Source: Bacteroidota bacterium (GTDB taxonomy: Bacteria; Bacteroidota; Bacteroidia; Chitinophagales; Chitinophagaceae). From it: a stretch of 64,000 bases of DNA. The notes under the pieces were generated by a model that saw only the letters and a list, made by a program, of their open reading frames with translations, did not search any database and was not told the DNA's origin. This document shows, piece after piece, positions 34,383-43,082 of this stretch (the first letter of the stretch is position 1; every line of letters begins with the position of its first letter). Where the stretch lies: positions 1 to 64,000 of the forward strand of contig JAEZAM010000077.1 of NCBI GenBank assembly GCA_023430465.1. The letters are read 5' to 3'. The position numbers and the translations under genes were made by a program.

Positions 34383-37268
34383 ATGAGATCACTCCGTTTG
34401 CTGCCGCTCCTCCTTTTTTGTCTTCCTCTGTCCCTCACCGCTCAGTATAAAAGCAAACTTAGCGCAGATGCCTGGGTTGACAGCGTGTTCAAAACACTCA
34501 GTAAAGATGAAAAGATCGCGCAACTGATGGTGATCCGCGCACACTCCAACCTGGGCCCCGATCATATCGCGAAAGTGACCAATGATATCCGGAAATATAA
34601 TATTGGCGCGCTCTGCTTTTTCCAGGGAGGGCCGGTACGTCAGGCAAACCTTACAAACTTCTACCAGTCGATCGCCCGCACACCTATCATGGTCACTATC
34701 GATGGGGAATGGGGCGTGGGTATGCGCCTTGATTCGGTGATCAAATATCCTTATCAGCTCACACTCGGAGCGATGAATGATGAGCAACTGATGTATCGCA
34801 TGGGCAGAGCTGTGGGCGAACAATGCAAACGATTGGGAATTCACGTCAATTATGCACCTGTAGTGGATGTAAATAATAACCCTGCAAACCCGGTCATCGG
34901 GTATCGCTCCTTTGGAGAAAATAAAGAAAAGGTAGCCGCCCTTGGTGTAGCCTACACGAAAGGGATGCAGGATGCGGGCATTATGGCAAGCGCCAAACAC
35001 TTCCCCGGCCACGGTGATGTGGATGTGGATTCACATTATGACCTTCCCCTCGTAAATAAAACATTGCGACAACTGGACAGCCTGGAGCTCTATCCCTTCC
35101 GGGCCCTCATCAAAGCCGGTGTCGGAAGCGTGATGGTAGCGCACCTCGCCATTCCATCCATCGATAACACCCCCAATACCGCTACATCCATATCCAAAAA
35201 TGCCATCAATGGCCTCCTCCGTGACTCGCTCGGCTACCAGGGCCTCACCTTCACCGATGCGCTGGAAATGAAAGGCGTGGCAAAATATTTTCCCGGCGGC
35301 ACCATCTCCGTTGCAGCGCTCGTGGCAGGCAATGATATGCTTTGCCTCCCTGCCAGCGTACCCGAAACGATCGATGCTGTAAAAAAAGCCATCAAGGATA
35401 AAAAGTTGAAATGGGCAGACATCGACGAAAAAGTCAAAAAGGTTCTGCTGTCAAAATATGAGCTCGGTCTCAATCAAATGTCACCGATCGCGCTCGATAA
35501 TTTGCTGGACGACCTGAATGCTCCTGCAAATGCTATAAAATATGAGGTAGCTACTAAGGCGATCACCGTTCTACGGGATGGGATGGCCGGACTGCCGCAG
35601 GCTGATACAAAGACCGCCTACATCGGCATAGGTCTTACAAAGGAGAACGCATTCGCTACACGATTGAAAGCCGATGTCAATGCAGATAATTTCTATTTCT
35701 CTTATAAAGATGGCGCAGCAGAAGCTAATCGTATCACCGAAGCCATCCGGAATGGTGGGTATAAAACAGTGATTGTAGGTGTGCATGATTATAGCCTACG
35801 GCCGGCAAACAATTATAACATCAGTGCGGAAGCGCTCCGGCTTTACAAAAGTCTCAAACCTTATCAGCCTACGCTGATGCTCTTCGGCAATGTGCTTGCG
35901 CTGTCAGCTTTCTGTGATGCAGAAAGGATCATCGCCTGTTACCAGGACGATGAAATGACACAGCAGGCGGCAGCAGACCTGCTTTCAGGCAAGATTGTAT
36001 CCATGGGTACCCTGCCTGTTTCTGTATGTGATTTCAAGTTTGGTGACGGCCTTACACATGGCGGCATCAAGCCGGCCAGAGCGGCTGGACCTGCAAAAAA
36101 TCTGCAGCTTGTGGATAGCATTGCGCTCGAAGGGATCACCAATAAGGCATTTCCAGGCTGTGTGGTACTTGCCGCGCATGACGGAAAGATCGTATATCAC
36201 AAAGCTTTCGGGAATATGGAATACGACAAAGCATCACCTGTATCCCTTGAAAGTATCTTCGATCTGGCATCTGTCACAAAGATCTCTGCCACCACCATCG
36301 CCGTTATGAAGCTCTGGGAAGAAGGCAAGATCGATCTTAAAAAAAAACTGGGTAACTATCTCCCGCAGGTCAGAGGCACAGATAAGGCGAACCTTCAACT
36401 GGATGATATTCTTCTTCACCAGGCCGGCCTGGTTTCATTCATTTCATTTTACCGGGAAACAATCGATCCTGCAACCGGCGTTCCCAATCCTGCCGTATAC
36501 AGCAATGTTAAGAAGCCGGGTTTTGAAACACGTGTTGCGGAAAACCTTTACTTACGTAATGATTGGGAAGATACACTGATGGCCCGCATTCTGAAGAGCC
36601 CTCTTGGTCCCAAAGGCAAGTACGTTTACAGCGACAATGATTTTATTTTTCTTGGAAAAATAGTGGAAGAGGTAAGCGGTATGAAACTGAGCGACTACGT
36701 ACAAAAACATTTTTACAGCAAAATGGGTATGCGAACCACCGGGTATGAACCCAGGAAAAGGTTCAATGCCGATATGATCGTACCGACCGAGGAGGAAAAA
36801 CATTTTCGCCGCCAGCTCATTCGCGGGGATGTACATGATGAAGGTGCTTCCCTGTTTGGAGGTGTAGCCGGGCATGCAGGTCTCTTCAGTGATGCCTATG
36901 ACCTGGCCATGCTCTACCAGATGCTGTTGAACGGAGGGGAATTCAATGGCCGTCGCTACCTCGATTCTGCCACTATCAGTTACTTCACCGCATATCACTC
37001 GGATATCAGCCGTCGGGGATTGGGGTTTGATAAGCCTGAAAAAGATAATGCAACAAGAAAGGAGCCCTACCCGGCCATGAAAGTATCACCTGCAACTTTT
37101 GGCCATACCGGGTTCACAGGTACTTGTGTATGGGCTGATCCCAAAACAAAGATCGTTTACATCTTTCTGTCCAACCGGGTGTATCCCACAAGAGAGAATC
37201 CGCGGCTTTCACAACTTAATGTACGTCCGCGGATCCAGGATGCCATTTATTCAGCGCTTTTGCCTTGA
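34383..37268 (+). CDS. Secreted GH3 (NagZ-like) and serine-hydrolase fusion protein
   Basis: A 961-residue exported protein with signal peptide (about 1-20) and two catalytic units. Residues about 35-390 form a glycoside hydrolase family 3 barrel. The KHFPGHGD motif (Lys205-His206), the NagZ-type Asp216-Ser-His218 catalytic dyad and the nucleophile Asp292 in FTDALEMKG are all present. A GH3 C-terminal domain follows to about 570. Residues about 585-960 form a beta-lactamase/PBP-like serine hydrolase with Ser630-x-x-Lys633, Tyr749 in YSD (the usual Asn is Asp) and His908 in HTG. The pairing suggests turnover of muropeptides or other amino-sugar glycans. An upstream in-frame start at 34305 would add 26 residues ahead of the signal and is unlikely. 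Confidence 0.92.
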   Translation: MRSLRLLPLLLFCLPLSLTAQYKSKLSADAWVDSVFKTLSKDEKIAQLMVIRAHSNLGPDHIAKVTNDIRKYNIGALCFFQGGPVRQANLTNFYQSIARTPIMVTIDGEWGVGMRLDSVIKYPYQLTLGAMNDEQLMYRMGRAVGEQCKRLGIHVNYAPVVDVNNNPANPVIGYRSFGENKEKVAALGVAYTKGMQDAGIMASAKHFPGHGDVDVDSHYDLPLVNKTLRQLDSLELYPFRALIKAGVGSVMVAHLAIPSIDNTPNTATSISKNAINGLLRDSLGYQGLTFTDALEMKGVAKYFPGGTISVAALVAGNDMLCLPASVPETIDAVKKAIKDKKLKWADIDEKVKKVLLSKYELGLNQMSPIALDNLLDDLNAPANAIKYEVATKAITVLRDGMAGLPQADTKTAYIGIGLTKENAFATRLKADVNADNFYFSYKDGAAEANRITEAIRNGGYKTVIVGVHDYSLRPANNYNISAEALRLYKSLKPYQPTLMLFGNVLALSAFCDAERIIACYQDDEMTQQAAADLLSGKIVSMGTLPVSVCDFKFGDGLTHGGIKPARAAGPAKNLQLVDSIALEGITNKAFPGCVVLAAHDGKIVYHKAFGNMEYDKASPVSLESIFDLASVTKISATTIAVMKLWEEGKIDLKKKLGNYLPQVRGTDKANLQLDDILLHQAGLVSFISFYRETIDPATGVPNPAVYSNVKKPGFETRVAENLYLRNDWEDTLMARILKSPLGPKGKYVYSDNDFIFLGKIVEEVSGMKLSDYVQKHFYSKMGMRTTGYEPRKRFNADMIVPTEEEKHFRRQLIRGDVHDEGASLFGGVAGHAGLFSDAYDLAMLYQMLLNGGEFNGRRYLDSATISYFTAYHSDISRRGLGFDKPEKDNATRKEPYPAMKVSPATFGHTGFTGTCVWADPKTKIVYIFLSNRVYPTRENPRLSQLNVRPRIQDAIYSALLP

Positions 37269-38740
37269 TTGCCCGCATCGTTCTGATTCGATTGACCACG
37301 GTTGGCATTTGGGTTTGGACCACGCCGAAGTTGTGGCCGCCCTTTACCCTGGTTGTCCTGTTTATTCTGGCCGCCTTCATTTGACTGAACGTTGCGGTTG
37401 CCGGGTGCAGGTCCGCGTCTTTGTTGTTGTTGCTGAGGGCGGTTCTTATTTTGGTTTTGTTGGTCCGGCCTGTTTCCCTGTTCTCCCTGGTTCGAACGAT
37501 TGCCCTGGCCACGCGCTTGCTGTCCACCCTGGTTACGTTGTTGCTGCCCTCCCTGCTGACCACCGCGCTGCTGCGGTCTTCCACCACCCTGTTGACCCTG
37601 GCCGCTCCGCTGCTGGTGTTGCTGGTGACGACGTTTCTTGTCCGCTTTCTCCAATGACCGCAAGCTTATCTGACCTACCACATCCACAAATTCCGGCTCG
37701 ATCTCTTTCGGCTTACCCGTGGTCACTTCCACAGCTTCCAGTTCATCCGGAATAACACCCTGGCGGTTCAATGACTTGATCTTCACCACACGTTCAATCG
37801 TGAGAGGGTATTGTTTGTTGCTGTCGGGTAAGGTATACCACATCAGGTTTTTGAAGATATCTTTCTTGATCAGGTAGGCATTTCCTTTTGCCACCTGGAT
37901 CTGGTCGCAATTGTCCGGGAAATGCTGCAGGGCATCCAGGTAAGTGTCCAGTTCGTAGTTGAGGCAACATTTCAACCGGCCGCACTGACCGCTGAGTTTG
38001 GTCTGGTTGATGGACAGGTTCTGGTACCGGGCAGCGGCTGTATTCACGGATTTGAAATCTGTTAACCACGTGCTGCAGCAAAGTTCACGGCCACAACTAC
38101 CTATGCCACCGACTTTGCCGGCTTCCTGGCGCGCACCGATCTGGCGCATTTCCACTTTTACTTTGAACTCGGACGCGTATACCTTGATCAGTTCCCTGAA
38201 ATCCACCCGTCCATCTGCAATGTAGAAGAAGGTTGCCTTGCGACCGTCTGCCTGCATCTCTACCTGGCTGATCTTCATGTCCAGGCGAAGTTGTTTGGCG
38301 ATGGCACGACTGCGGATGACCGCTTCCGGTTCCCTCGCCTTGTTCTGCCGCATGATATCAATATCACGCTCGGTAGCGAGTCGCAGGATTTTTTTCATTT
38401 CCGGGTTGTCCTCCCGCACATTGCGCTTTTTCATCTGGAGGCGAACGATCTCGCCGGTCAGCGAAACTTCACCCACATCAAAACCGCTCACGCCTTCAAC
38501 TGCTATCATATCACCTTTTTCATACTGGTGAAGAGCGGGGTTACGGAAAAAATCTTTTCGTGTGCCTTTATTGAAACTTACTTCGACCACCTTGCAACTG
38601 CTGTCATAGTCTGCCATCGGCAAATTATGAAGCCAGTCATAGGTATTCATGCGATTGCACCCACCGGTGCTGCAGCCACCGTTGCTCTTACAACCTCCTG
38701 GTTTGCCGCCGGTAGCGGTACCACAACTAGTACAACCCAT
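37247..38740 (-). CDS. ricT: PSP1/RicT-family iron-sulfur complex subunit with disordered tail
   Basis: A 497-residue PSP1-domain protein. In Bacillus subtilis RicT (YaaT) belongs to an iron-sulfur complex that modulates RNase Y and biofilm development; the role in Bacteroidota is not defined. The N-terminus has five Cys in the first 28 residues (MGCTSCG and following), probably cluster ligands. The PSP1 core at about 60-330 carries SCGRELCCSTWL and SGQCGRLKCCLNYE. The last 125 residues are a low-complexity tail of Gln, Gly, Asn, Arg and Pro. Its 3' end overlaps the end of the convergent GH3 gene by 22 bases. It lies downstream of holB on the same strand. Confidence 0.92.
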   Translation of the reverse strand: MGCTSCGTATGGKPGGCKSNGGCSTGGCNRMNTYDWLHNLPMADYDSSCKVVEVSFNKGTRKDFFRNPALHQYEKGDMIAVEGVSGFDVGEVSLTGEIVRLQMKKRNVREDNPEMKKILRLATERDIDIMRQNKAREPEAVIRSRAIAKQLRLDMKISQVEMQADGRKATFFYIADGRVDFRELIKVYASEFKVKVEMRQIGARQEAGKVGGIGSCGRELCCSTWLTDFKSVNTAAARYQNLSINQTKLSGQCGRLKCCLNYELDTYLDALQHFPDNCDQIQVAKGNAYLIKKDIFKNLMWYTLPDSNKQYPLTIERVVKIKSLNRQGVIPDELEAVEVTTGKPKEIEPEFVDVVGQISLRSLEKADKKRRHQQHQQRSGQGQQGGGRPQQRGGQQGGQQQRNQGGQQARGQGNRSNQGEQGNRPDQQNQNKNRPQQQQQRRGPAPGNRNVQSNEGGQNKQDNQGKGRPQLRRGPNPNANRGQSNQNDAGNQGKSAE

Positions 38741-38976
38741 CAGAATTGAATTTCTTTGATGATTAAATCATGGCGAATGCCTCATGATTGGGAATATGCT
38801 GAGCTGCAACTTATAAGCTCTACACGGGGCCATTGTAGTATGGCGCATTGACTGCAAGAAAAGAATTGCTTATCTAGACGTAAACAGACAAAACATACTC
38901 ACAACCCCACAAAAATCATTCGCTCAGGTAATTCGCTTTACACTTTGACCTGCATCCGCAGATCAATCATTTCACC

Positions 38977-40221
38977 TCAATCAGTCAAAAATACAATTTT
39001 GTCCTGAATGATATGGTATAACTTAATGGTGAGGGCATGGAAGAGCATTTTGCCATTGGCGTTCCGTTCTATGTAGTAAGCCGCGTTATCCAGCTCCCCG
39101 ATAATGGCCTCCTGCTGCTCGATACCCGCAATTTTGTTTAATCGCTGCGCGAAATCCTGGTCTTTGGGGCTCATCTGGACGTTTTCCGCGCCCATCACCC
39201 TGAGCCGGATGGCCTGCTCCAGGAGATGATTGAAATATCGGAGGAACTGCTTTTGTTTCTCCCGGCCCTGTTTGCTCATCTCATCCACCCATTTCACCTG
39301 GGCGACGGGACCTGTTTTCATGATCGCATTCAGCCAGTCACGCAACAGCGCCTGCCAGTCTTCATCCGCATGCCTGACCAATTGCAGGGCTTCCCGGTAA
39401 TTGCCCTCGCTGATACCCGCTACGCGGATCGCCGTCTCCGGCTCGGTCTTGTTGCGGGACAAGAGGGCATTCTCGATGTCCCGGTTTTCCAGTACAGGGA
39501 CCTTTACGAGTTGGCAACGGCTAAGTATGGTGGGTAGGATGAGCGATTCGTTTTCGGCAACAAGCAGGAACAGGGTGTTTGCCGGTGGTTCTTCGATCAG
39601 CTTCAGCAGTTTGTTACCCTCCGTACCAAGGTACTCCGGGAGCCACATGATCAACACTTTGTACTCGCTTTCAAAACTTTTCAGATTCAGTTTGCGGATG
39701 ATCTCATTGCATTCCTGGGCAGTGATGTTCCCCTGTTTGTTTTCGGCGCCTATAAATTGCAGCCAGTCGTATGAGTTTCCGTATGGATATGTATGAATAA
39801 ATTCTCGCCAATCAAGGATAAATGACGAACTGATTGGTTCGTTCGTTTTTTTGTCTGAAGTACCTGATTTGCTTGTGGGTTCTGACTTCCTCCCTGTAAT
39901 GACTGGGAACGAGAAATGAATATCCGGATGAATAAGTGCAGCGGCCTTTACACAGGCGGGGCACACACCGCAGCTATCGGTGGCTGCCAACACCTGTCCG
40001 GCTGCTTCCGGCACCTCACCAAATAACGAAACGGGTTCAGCGCGAAGTTGGGGGTTCACCCGCTCGCATACCACAAATTGAGCAAACGCCAGCGCCAGCG
40101 GTAGCGCACCAGCTCCCTCTTTGCCAAGAAATAGCAGGGCATGCGCCAGGCGGTTATCCTGTAGTAATTCAGGTAATTCTCGCTTTAATTCTTCCTGGCC
40201 AATGACATCTTTGAATTGCAT
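38977..40221 (-). CDS. holB: DNA polymerase III delta-prime subunit
   Basis: Clamp-loader subunit that opens the sliding clamp together with delta and gamma/tau. The protein is 414 residues. The AAA+ domain starts at VIGQEELK; its P-loop position reads GKEGAGAL, lacking the normal Lys-Thr, as expected for the non-hydrolysing delta-prime. A zinc module is present (CGVCPACV, with an upstream Cys). The sensor-1 region reads NTLFLLVAENESLILPTILSRCQ. An SRC-type arginine finger is visible in LSRCQ. It is followed by ricT after a 236-base gap, the order commonly seen in this phylum. Confidence 0.92.
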   Translation of the reverse strand: MQFKDVIGQEELKRELPELLQDNRLAHALLFLGKEGAGALPLALAFAQFVVCERVNPQLRAEPVSLFGEVPEAAGQVLAATDSCGVCPACVKAAALIHPDIHFSFPVITGRKSEPTSKSGTSDKKTNEPISSSFILDWREFIHTYPYGNSYDWLQFIGAENKQGNITAQECNEIIRKLNLKSFESEYKVLIMWLPEYLGTEGNKLLKLIEEPPANTLFLLVAENESLILPTILSRCQLVKVPVLENRDIENALLSRNKTEPETAIRVAGISEGNYREALQLVRHADEDWQALLRDWLNAIMKTGPVAQVKWVDEMSKQGREKQKQFLRYFNHLLEQAIRLRVMGAENVQMSPKDQDFAQRLNKIAGIEQQEAIIGELDNAAYYIERNANGKMLFHALTIKLYHIIQDKIVFLTD

Positions 40222-40269
40222 CTGCTGCGAAAATAAAGCAATGTGCAGGAATACCTGCGTCGGAAAAAC

Positions 40270-40788
40270 TTAGTTCAGGTATTTCAGAACCTCATCGCTC
40301 ATAGGCGTGACTTTCGGCGCAAATACCGTCACCAGCTCACCCTTTTCGTTGACGAGGAATTTGGTGAAATTCCAACTGATCGGATCCTTGATTCCTTTTT
40401 TACCAGCCTCTTCCACCAGGTATTTGAACAACGGAGACATGTCATCTCCTTTCACAGATACTTTTTCCGCCATGGGAAAACTGACGCCATAATTCTTTTT
40501 ACAGAATTCAGCGATCTCGGTATTTGAGCCGGGCTCCTGGGAGTTGAAGTTGTTTGCAGGGAACCCAACGATCACGAGCTTACCTGCGTATTTTTTTGAA
40601 AGTTGCTCCAACTGCTCGTACTGAGGTGTGAGTCCGCATTTCGAAGCAGTATTCACGATCATGATTTTCTTCCCGCGAAATTTTGAGAAATCGATCTCGC
40701 CGCCATCGAGCGCGGCCACTTTAAAGTCATAAATACCTGCGCCGGATAAAGTCACGGACAGCAATAAGGTTATAAGTAATGTTTTCAT
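40270..40788 (-). CDS. Exported glutathione peroxidase-family protein
   Basis: A 172-residue thiol peroxidase with an N-terminal signal-like segment (about 1-17), so unlike the homologue at 10223 it is probably periplasmic. The peroxidatic Cys51 lies in NTASKCGLTPQY, the catalytic Gln is in FNSQEPGSN, and the Trp/Asn pair is in SWNFTKFL. It likely reduces lipid hydroperoxides using a thioredoxin-like donor; the reductant is not encoded nearby. A near-consensus -7 box (TACCTTTA) lies about 40 bases upstream. It is separated from holB by 48 bases on the same strand. Confidence 0.92.
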   Translation of the reverse strand: MKTLLITLLLSVTLSGAGIYDFKVAALDGGEIDFSKFRGKKIMIVNTASKCGLTPQYEQLEQLSKKYAGKLVIVGFPANNFNSQEPGSNTEIAEFCKKNYGVSFPMAEKVSVKGDDMSPLFKYLVEEAGKKGIKDPISWNFTKFLVNEKGELVTVFAPKVTPMSDEVLKYLN

Positions 40789-40842
40789 GTTTGCCAGTTT
40801 TTTAAATCGGTACTACTAAAGGTACGCCGATCAGGGGAAATC

Positions 40843-42225
40843 TTATTGCCGCTCAAAACAACCGAGATCCGGCGACCCGACCGGGCGTGGATTACCGTCT
40901 AGGTCAAGATTCAAGGTGGAAGCAACGCCCTGGTCGATCGCCGGGGAGTCCTCTGTCAGGCGGAAATCGTATGGCCCTGTCGAGGCATCAGTGTTGACAA
41001 ATCCCGGACTGGAGGTATACATGTTCGTAGTAATGACACCTGCAGGAACCGACGACATTTTCCACAACCCGAATTCAAATGTTACATTGAAAAGCGTGTT
41101 GCCCGTTTTTCCTATCACTACCTCATCTTCCGGCTGACCGTTCTCGCCCCAGAAGATACAGTTGACGAAGCTGGCGGTCAGTGGTGCGGGACTGTTGTTT
41201 TCATCATAATTATAAAGACTGAGTGCCGGGTCTTTGTGTGGAATGAAGTTGTTGCCGATACTTACGAGTGTGCAATGCACAAAGGAGTATTCACCACCGT
41301 GCTGCACCACCACATTTTTCCCCGAGTTACTGAACAGGCAATTGCGTGCAGCGATGCTTGAGTTCTGGGCCAGCAATCCCACATCATATGCATTGTCCAC
41401 ATGGCACTCATTCAAAACCAGTTTTGGGTTTGCATTTATTGCGGGGCCGTCGACAACAAGGGCCTGGTAAGCGTTCAGTACGTTGGTGAAGTTCAGCTCA
41501 TTGTTGCTGCTGGTTGCTGTGAAAAATATACCTGGCCATGATGCGGGATAGTTTTTATAGGGATCATCCAGGCGGTCACCGCGAAACCAGATCCGATCGA
41601 TGGAATCTTTCTCGCCCATGGTTTTCAACGTACCATCTATCACAATCGGTGCATCGGCATGCAGGTAAATCCTGCAGCCCTTCGCTATGTTCAATTGAGC
41701 GCCTTCATTTACGTGCAGATAACCGAGGATGACATAAGGCCGGTTGTTGGTCCAGGTGACCGTGCCTGTGATCTCTTCATCGCGTAGGAAATTTGCATTC
41801 TGTCCCCAGGCTTCCAAATCCACCTGTCGCGTGTTGCCATTATATGTTACCTGGATACTATCCTCGATGATGAACGGCAGATCTGCAGCCCCTGGGTCAA
41901 CATTGACCTGCACAAAAACATAGAGGCTGTCATTTCCTTCGATTACCAGATCACTGAAGTTGGTACCGGGAAGACCGTCCACGTTCATCGAGAACGAAGA
42001 GTTTGCACCGCCCATCAGTTGCACACTATTGATCCGGATCTTTTGCTTGTTGTCATTGATGATCTTGAAAGATTTTGTCACAGAACCCGTACCGGTAAAA
42101 ACGGTATCGTAAGTGAGCTTGTCAGTGGTGATGTTGAGCGTAGCACCGGGAGACGTGTTGAAACTATCTTTCCTGCAGGAAGCAAGTGAAAGGCAGAGCA
42201 GGAGGAACACGGACAGTTGTTTCAT
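40843..42225 (-). CDS. Beta-helix lipoprotein, choice-of-anchor Q type
   Basis: A 460-residue lipoprotein with lipobox LASC (Cys17). The first third is an Ig-like or ASPM/SPD-2-type beta domain (about 30-150: DTVFTGTGSVTKSFKI, then KIRINSVQLMGG). The middle forms a right-handed parallel beta-helix with repeated Asn- and Val-rich coils. The C-terminus ends in the motif SPAIDQGV, then DLDGNPRPVGSPDLGCFE, typical of choice-of-anchor Q proteins. No polysaccharide lyase residues are evident. The function is unknown; surface attachment is inferred. The start codon comes five bases after a -7 box. Confidence 0.82.
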   Translation of the reverse strand: MKQLSVFLLLCLSLASCRKDSFNTSPGATLNITTDKLTYDTVFTGTGSVTKSFKIINDNKQKIRINSVQLMGGANSSFSMNVDGLPGTNFSDLVIEGNDSLYVFVQVNVDPGAADLPFIIEDSIQVTYNGNTRQVDLEAWGQNANFLRDEEITGTVTWTNNRPYVILGYLHVNEGAQLNIAKGCRIYLHADAPIVIDGTLKTMGEKDSIDRIWFRGDRLDDPYKNYPASWPGIFFTATSSNNELNFTNVLNAYQALVVDGPAINANPKLVLNECHVDNAYDVGLLAQNSSIAARNCLFSNSGKNVVVQHGGEYSFVHCTLVSIGNNFIPHKDPALSLYNYDENNSPAPLTASFVNCIFWGENGQPEDEVVIGKTGNTLFNVTFEFGLWKMSSVPAGVITTNMYTSSPGFVNTDASTGPYDFRLTEDSPAIDQGVASTLNLDLDGNPRPVGSPDLGCFERQ

Positions 42226-42230
42226 CCCAT

Positions 42231-42238
42231 CAAAAGTA
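42231..42238 (-). promoter_or_regulatory. -7 box of the beta-helix lipoprotein gene
   Basis: TACTTTTG on the minus strand matches TAnnTTTG and ends five bases before the ATG, implying a leaderless or nearly leaderless message. Confidence 0.45.
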
Positions 42239-42279
42239 CAGTTTGAAAACTGAATGGAAAAGAGCTGGGTACAGGATAA

Positions 42280-42314
42280 GGGATGCGGGTGGCGGGATAC
42301 GAGATGCGGGGTGT
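42280..42314 (+). repeat. Heptanucleotide array GGGATGC
   Basis: Five contiguous heptamers: GGGATGC, GGGTGGC, GGGATAC, GAGATGC, GGGGTGT. It lies between comF and the beta-helix lipoprotein gene. The unit is unrelated to the AAAACTC and CACTCCR heptamers elsewhere in the window. Confidence 0.7.
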
Positions 42315-42359
42315 TTTAACTTTTGATTTTGCGTGCCGGCTGATGCTGCCTCCCCCTTT

Positions 42360-43061
42360 TCACATACGTGTCGCATAGCAAAGACAGGCCACCGACAGGG
42401 GGATGTTATTGCTTTGGAGAACTGCTGAGCCGCAGGCTTCCAGTGTAGCGCCGGTGGTGATCACATCATCTACAAGGCAAACATGGTGACCCTCGATCAG
42501 TTCAGGCCGGATCACCGCAAATTTTCCTTCCATATTCTGCCAGCGTTCCACCCGCCCGCGTTTGGTTTGTGTTTCTGTTCTTGTGCTTCTTATCACTGCA
42601 TCGGTTATCACAGGTATACGCAACAACTCCGCCATCCCCTGGCATAGGAGCGTTGCCTGGTTATAGCCGCGCTGGCGCTCGCGGGTGGGATGCAAGGGCA
42701 ATGGGATCAGTGCCGTGGGTAAAAAATTGTTTGATTTCAGCCAATGGTCTGCCATCAGCCGACCCAGGAAAAGACCCAGGTCTTTGTTGCCTTTATATTT
42801 CAATTCATGCATGAGGTGCTGCATCACTGATTGCTTGGTAAAGAAATAAGTGGCGGATGCCTGCTCCAGCGGGAGCCTTCCCCAGAATCTTTTCTCCACA
42901 GGGTTGCCTGCAATACCTTCAAAATATGTGGCAGGAAGGCTGGCGATGCATCGCGGACAGACAAGGACATCCCTGGCCATCATATCGTTCCCGCAACCGG
43001 GGCAGGTATGCGGGTAAAATAAGTGAAGGAGTGATGAGATGAGTTCCTGGCCGGTGATCAT
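42360..43061 (-). CDS. comF: ComF-family amidophosphoribosyltransferase-like protein
   Basis: A 233-residue protein of the ComF family, required for DNA uptake in naturally competent bacteria, possibly by helping to remodel single-stranded DNA. An N-terminal zinc finger (CPGC and CPRC) is followed by a type I phosphoribosyltransferase fold. The PRPP loop is LVDDVITTGATLEAC, and RQRGYNQATLL is the other family signature. It lies 21 bases downstream of radA on the same strand, and comEC is at the right edge of the window, so competence functions are represented. Confidence 0.92.
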   Translation of the reverse strand: MITGQELISSLLHLFYPHTCPGCGNDMMARDVLVCPRCIASLPATYFEGIAGNPVEKRFWGRLPLEQASATYFFTKQSVMQHLMHELKYKGNKDLGLFLGRLMADHWLKSNNFLPTALIPLPLHPTRERQRGYNQATLLCQGMAELLRIPVITDAVIRSTRTETQTKRGRVERWQNMEGKFAVIRPELIEGHHVCLVDDVITTGATLEACGSAVLQSNNIPLSVACLCYATRM

Positions 43062-43082
43062 ATATGGATGACCGGCATTGTA

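Noticed and set aside
38766..38789. Stem AATCATG/CATGATT upstream of ricT
   Set aside because: Seven-base arms with a ten-base loop and no T-run; too weak to call an operator or terminator.
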